From Candidatus Geohydrothermomicrobium daggyaiense (lineage in GTDB: Bacteria > Actinomycetota > Geothermincolia > Fen-727 > JACVIW01): a stretch of 8,353 nucleotides of DNA. Made by a program: the position numbers and the translations under genes. Location: assembly GCA_015711695.1 (NCBI GenBank), contig JACVIW010000094.1, forward strand, positions 1 through 8,353. The letters run 5' to 3'. Below, piece by piece: positions 6,308-8,353 of the stretch. The notes beneath the pieces are model-generated. The model was given only the letters and a program-made list of their open reading frames with translations. It did no database searches and had not been told where the DNA came from. The first letter of the stretch is position 1, and the number at the start of each line of letters is the position of its first letter.

Positions 6308-7834
6308 CTAACTATCTTCCCGCTCCTGTCTCAACTGCGGAAAGAGAATAACCTCTCTTATGCTCGTGCAGCCGGTAGCAATCATTACGAGCCTGTCAAT
6401 CCCAACGCCAAGTCCACCCGTGGGTGGCATACCGTATTCGAGAGCCGTGAGAAAATCCTCGTCAATGGGATGAGCCAGCTCATCTCCCTTTTTTCTTTTC
6501 TCCGCTTGAGCCACGAACCTCTCGCGCTGCTCCAGCGGATCGTTAAGTTCGCTGAAAGCGTTCGCGATCTCCTGCCCTACAACGATGAGTTCAAACCGCT
6601 CCGTAAAACCTGGATTATCAGGGTTTTTTCGAGCCAGGGGCGATATTTCCTCCGGGTAGTCGAGTATTATCGTTGGCTGAACTATTTTAGGTTCAACAAG
6701 TTTTTCGAAGATTTCAGCTATGATCCAGCCTTTCCCGGCGCTCGGATGAATCTCTATCTCGTTAATCTCAGCAATCTCCTTTAGCTTTTTGATTTCCATC
6801 TCAAGGCTCAAGTCGAGATCTGCATAAAGCCTTAATGCCTCGAGCATTGTCATTCTTCGCCAGGGACGTTCGAAAGAGATGGTTCCCCTCGGATGTTCAA
6901 ACCTCAGAGCGCCGTTTACCTCACTCAAAACAGTTGTTATAAGTTCTTCGAGAAAAAGAGCCATGTAGCGGTAGTCAACAAAAGCCTGATAGACCTCGAG
7001 CATGGTGAACTCGGGATTGTGTTTTGTGCTTATTCCCTCGTTTCTGAAATTCCTGCTAAGTTCGTAAACTTTATCAAAACCAGCAACGAGAAGTCTTTTG
7101 AGATACAGTTCAGGCGCGATACGGAGGTAGAGATCCATATTCAGCGCGTTGTGATAGGTAACAAAAGGTTTGGCAGCTGCCCCACCGGGAATCGGTTGAA
7201 GGATTGGTGTTTCGACTTCTAGAAAACCTTTCGAATCCAGAAACTCCCTGATGCATTTGATAATCGCGCTTCTTTTCTCGAAAACTTTTCTCGATCCGGT
7301 ATTGACAAGAAGGTCAAGATATCGCCGTCTCATTTTCGCCTCAACGCTTTTCAACCCATGCCATTTCTCAGGCAAAGGTCTTAAGGACTTGCAAAGCAAC
7401 TGGAATGATTCGACAAGGATCGAAAGTTCACCGCGCCTGGATCTCACCACTTCCCCTTCAATGCCTATCCAATCTCCGGTGTCGAAAAAGAGCAGGGATT
7501 CATAATCCGCCTCGCCAAGCACATCTTCTCTCGCTATCAACTGAATTCTTCCTTTAGAATCCTGAATGTCAAGAAAAGCTGCTTTGCCATGTTCTCTTTT
7601 CGCCATCAACCTGCCCGCAAGTTTAGCCCTTTTGCCCGATGAAACGCCTGGCTCAAGACTGGCGTATGCGCGTTGGAGCTCAGTTGAATACTCTATTTCC
7701 TCCGGGCTTGCGAAAACCGAGGCGTATGGTTTTATCCCCATTGAGACAATTTGGTTAAGTTTTTCCCTTCTTGCGTTAATGAGTTCGGCTTCTCTCGAAC
7801 TCAATTCGCCGCTCAAATGGGTGGCCTCATCCAC
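6308..7834 (-). CDS. lysS: Lysyl-tRNA synthetase, class II
   Basis: LysRS activates lysine with ATP and charges tRNA-Lys in the cytosol. The 508 residues match bacterial class II LysRS. An N-terminal helix (about 14-33) leads into an OB-fold anticodon-binding domain (about 68-150), with LAGRLMAKREHGKAAFLDI (72-90) as a recognisable strand-turn segment. The catalytic core follows from about residue 165. Motif 2 is FRNEG (263-267) with the KHNPEFTMLE continuation (271-280), and motif 3 is GLGVGIDRLVM (474-484), with the ATP-binding Arg481. No key residue appears missing. The GTG start at 7834 is supported by GGGGAGG at 7849-7843, 8 nt away. greA lies 330 bp upstream on the same strand, an order shared with Thermotogota and many Bacillota. 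No T-box leader is seen, so lysine-tRNA control of that type is unlikely. Confidence 0.98.
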   Translation of the reverse strand: MDEATHLSGELSSREAELINARREKLNQIVSMGIKPYASVFASPEEIEYSTELQRAYASLEPGVSSGKRAKLAGRLMAKREHGKAAFLDIQDSKGRIQLIAREDVLGEADYESLLFFDTGDWIGIEGEVVRSRRGELSILVESFQLLCKSLRPLPEKWHGLKSVEAKMRRRYLDLLVNTGSRKVFEKRSAIIKCIREFLDSKGFLEVETPILQPIPGGAAAKPFVTYHNALNMDLYLRIAPELYLKRLLVAGFDKVYELSRNFRNEGISTKHNPEFTMLEVYQAFVDYRYMALFLEELITTVLSEVNGALRFEHPRGTISFERPWRRMTMLEALRLYADLDLSLEMEIKKLKEIAEINEIEIHPSAGKGWIIAEIFEKLVEPKIVQPTIILDYPEEISPLARKNPDNPGFTERFELIVVGQEIANAFSELNDPLEQRERFVAQAEKRKKGDELAHPIDEDFLTALEYGMPPTGGLGVGIDRLVMIATGCTSIREVILFPQLRQEREDS

Positions 7835-7942
7835 GTTTAAAACCTCCCCGCTAATCTAAATAACCCCGAAAAGGATAGCACAAAAGCATTTTTCTCTTTT
7901 CCTGGGGTAGATGGCGCATAAAGAATAAACGAAACCCCTAAT

Positions 7943-7971
7943 TTTTTATCGCCTTATCCCAATGGCTTCAA
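7943..7971 (-). promoter_or_regulatory. Possible lysS promoter
   Basis: On the minus strand TTGAAG (7971-7966) and TAAAAA (7948-7943), each 4/6 to consensus, are separated by 17 nt. This would give a leader of roughly 100 nt before the lysS GTG. Within that leader GGCGATAAA (7953-7945) can pair with TTTATGCGCC (7922-7913) with one bulge and a 22-nt loop. Both calls are weak and made by eye. Confidence 0.28.
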
Positions 7972-8050
7972 ACACCAGGCAATAAAACCCGTTAATCCGT
8001 CACCGAACAGCTCCGCAGACTGATATAAAAAGCGGGAAAATGCATGCAAT

Positions 8051-8089
8051 AAACAACAAAAATTAACCCCGGTAATGAAGAATTCCGGG
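8051..8089 (-). terminator. Rho-independent terminator after greA
   Basis: Minus-strand RNA forms CCCGG-AAU / AUU-(A)-CCGGG (8089-8082 with 8076-8068, one bulged base at 8073, 5-nt loop), followed by a U-rich run at 8066-8051. It begins 76 nt past the greA stop, consistent with greA ending as its own transcript and lysS using a separate promoter. Confidence 0.55.
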
Positions 8090-8164
8090 ACAGCCAGATT
8101 TTTGCGGTACTAACGCGCTGGATTTAAGCATCAAACACTATGCTTCGGATTCAAATATGCTCTT

Positions 8165-8353
8165 TTACTTTTTTATCGCTGTGATTCTGAACTTTTTTGA
8201 ACCGCCGGGCGCTTCGACTACAATGACGTCTCCAACCTTATGACCCATCAGCGCCCTTCCCACAGGGCTCTGAAAAGAGATCTTATGATCCTCAGGGTCT
8301 GCTTCAGCAGGGCCAACGATCCTGTATGCATGCTTTTTTGCGGTACCAACCTC
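8165..8353 (-). CDS. greA: Transcription elongation factor GreA, C-terminal fragment (runs off window)
   Basis: GreA stimulates the intrinsic RNA cleavage activity of backtracked RNA polymerase by inserting its coiled coil into the secondary channel. Only the last 62 residues are inside the window; the N-terminal coiled coil and start lie beyond 8353. The visible part is the FKBP-like C-terminal domain that binds RNA polymerase. It shows YRIVGPAEAD (10-19 of the fragment), KISFQSPVGRALMG (24-37) and VGDVIVVEAPGG (40-51), matching the conserved GreA/GreB pattern, and ends in TAA at 8165-8167. The stretch KISFQSPVGRALMG favours GreA over GreB, but the paralogue cannot be settled without the N-terminus. 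A probable terminator follows. Confidence 0.93.
   Translation of the reverse strand, partial: EVGTAKKHAYRIVGPAEADPEDHKISFQSPVGRALMGHKVGDVIVVEAPGGSKKFRITAIKK

Larger units (their letters stand above)
7835..8164. other. 330-bp intergenic region between greA and lysS, no gene seen
   Basis: No credible coding frame or RNA gene is seen. From the greA side the minus strand shows a small AAGCAT/ATGCTT hairpin (8126-8145, 8-nt loop), a probable terminator (8051-8089), a weak promoter candidate (7943-7971), and the lysS ribosome binding site. A 16-bp block at 8099-8114 nearly duplicates part of the greA coding sequence (8335-8350, one mismatch). Confidence 0.6.

Noticed and set aside
7835..8164. T-box leader for lysS
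   Set aside because: GTACCGC at 8110-8104 (minus) faintly recalls the T-box core, but the full AGGGTGG-type motif and the specifier stem are absent, and the site lies upstream of the greA terminator.
1..8353. CRISPR array, insertion sequence, tRNA or rRNA genes, prophage parts
   Set aside because: No regularly spaced repeats, transposase or terminal inverted repeats, cloverleaf-like sequence or phage genes were seen on either strand.

Overview
This window is a chromosomal housekeeping and stress-response segment from a bacterium. Six genes lie on the minus strand and are transcribed right to left: greA (3' end only), lysS, mcsA, mcsB, clpC and disA. One small unrelated gene on the plus strand converges on disA at the left edge. 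The order mcsA-mcsB-clpC-disA downstream of greA-lysS resembles the Bacillota layout ctsR-mcsA-mcsB-clpC-radA-disA, but ctsR and radA are both absent here. Base composition is moderate (about mid-40s % GC by eye). Start codons are mostly GTG or TTG behind strong Shine-Dalgarno sequences. The phylum cannot be fixed from this window: a deep-branching or uncultured Gram-positive-like, Thermotogota-like or candidate-phylum bacterium would fit.

Layout: 5-439 (+) small cysteine-rich protein, possibly V4R-like; 440-480 convergent gap with a weak hairpin; 481-1563 (-) disA; 1564-1808 gap with a perfect 9-bp hairpin and a likely disA promoter; 1809-4280 (-) clpC; 4352-5401 (-) mcsB; 5388-5933 (-) mcsA, overlapping mcsB by 14 nt; 5934-6307 a 374-bp regulatory gap with a tandem repeat, a 21-bp dyad and promoter-like sequences; 6308-7834 (-) lysS; 7835-8164 gap with a probable greA terminator and a possible lysS promoter; 8165-8353 (-) greA C-terminus.

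How the genes work together: in Bacillota, McsA activates the arginine kinase McsB, which marks proteins with phosphoarginine, and the ClpC N-domain docks those marks and feeds the protein to ClpP. DisA makes c-di-AMP and links DNA integrity to stress signalling. GreA (transcript cleavage) and LysRS (tRNA charging) are housekeeping neighbours.

The most notable observation is that this McsB keeps the fold and most nucleotide-binding arginines but has lost the catalytic loop glutamates (NEEDH is NSHNH), the active-site cysteine (now Ser166) and the second catalytic glutamate (now Arg211). McsA looks intact, and the ClpC N-domain keeps both glutamates that bind phosphoarginine. The locus therefore looks like a McsA-McsB-ClpC system whose writer is a pseudokinase or has been repurposed as an adaptor, under a regulatory region with no local CtsR.
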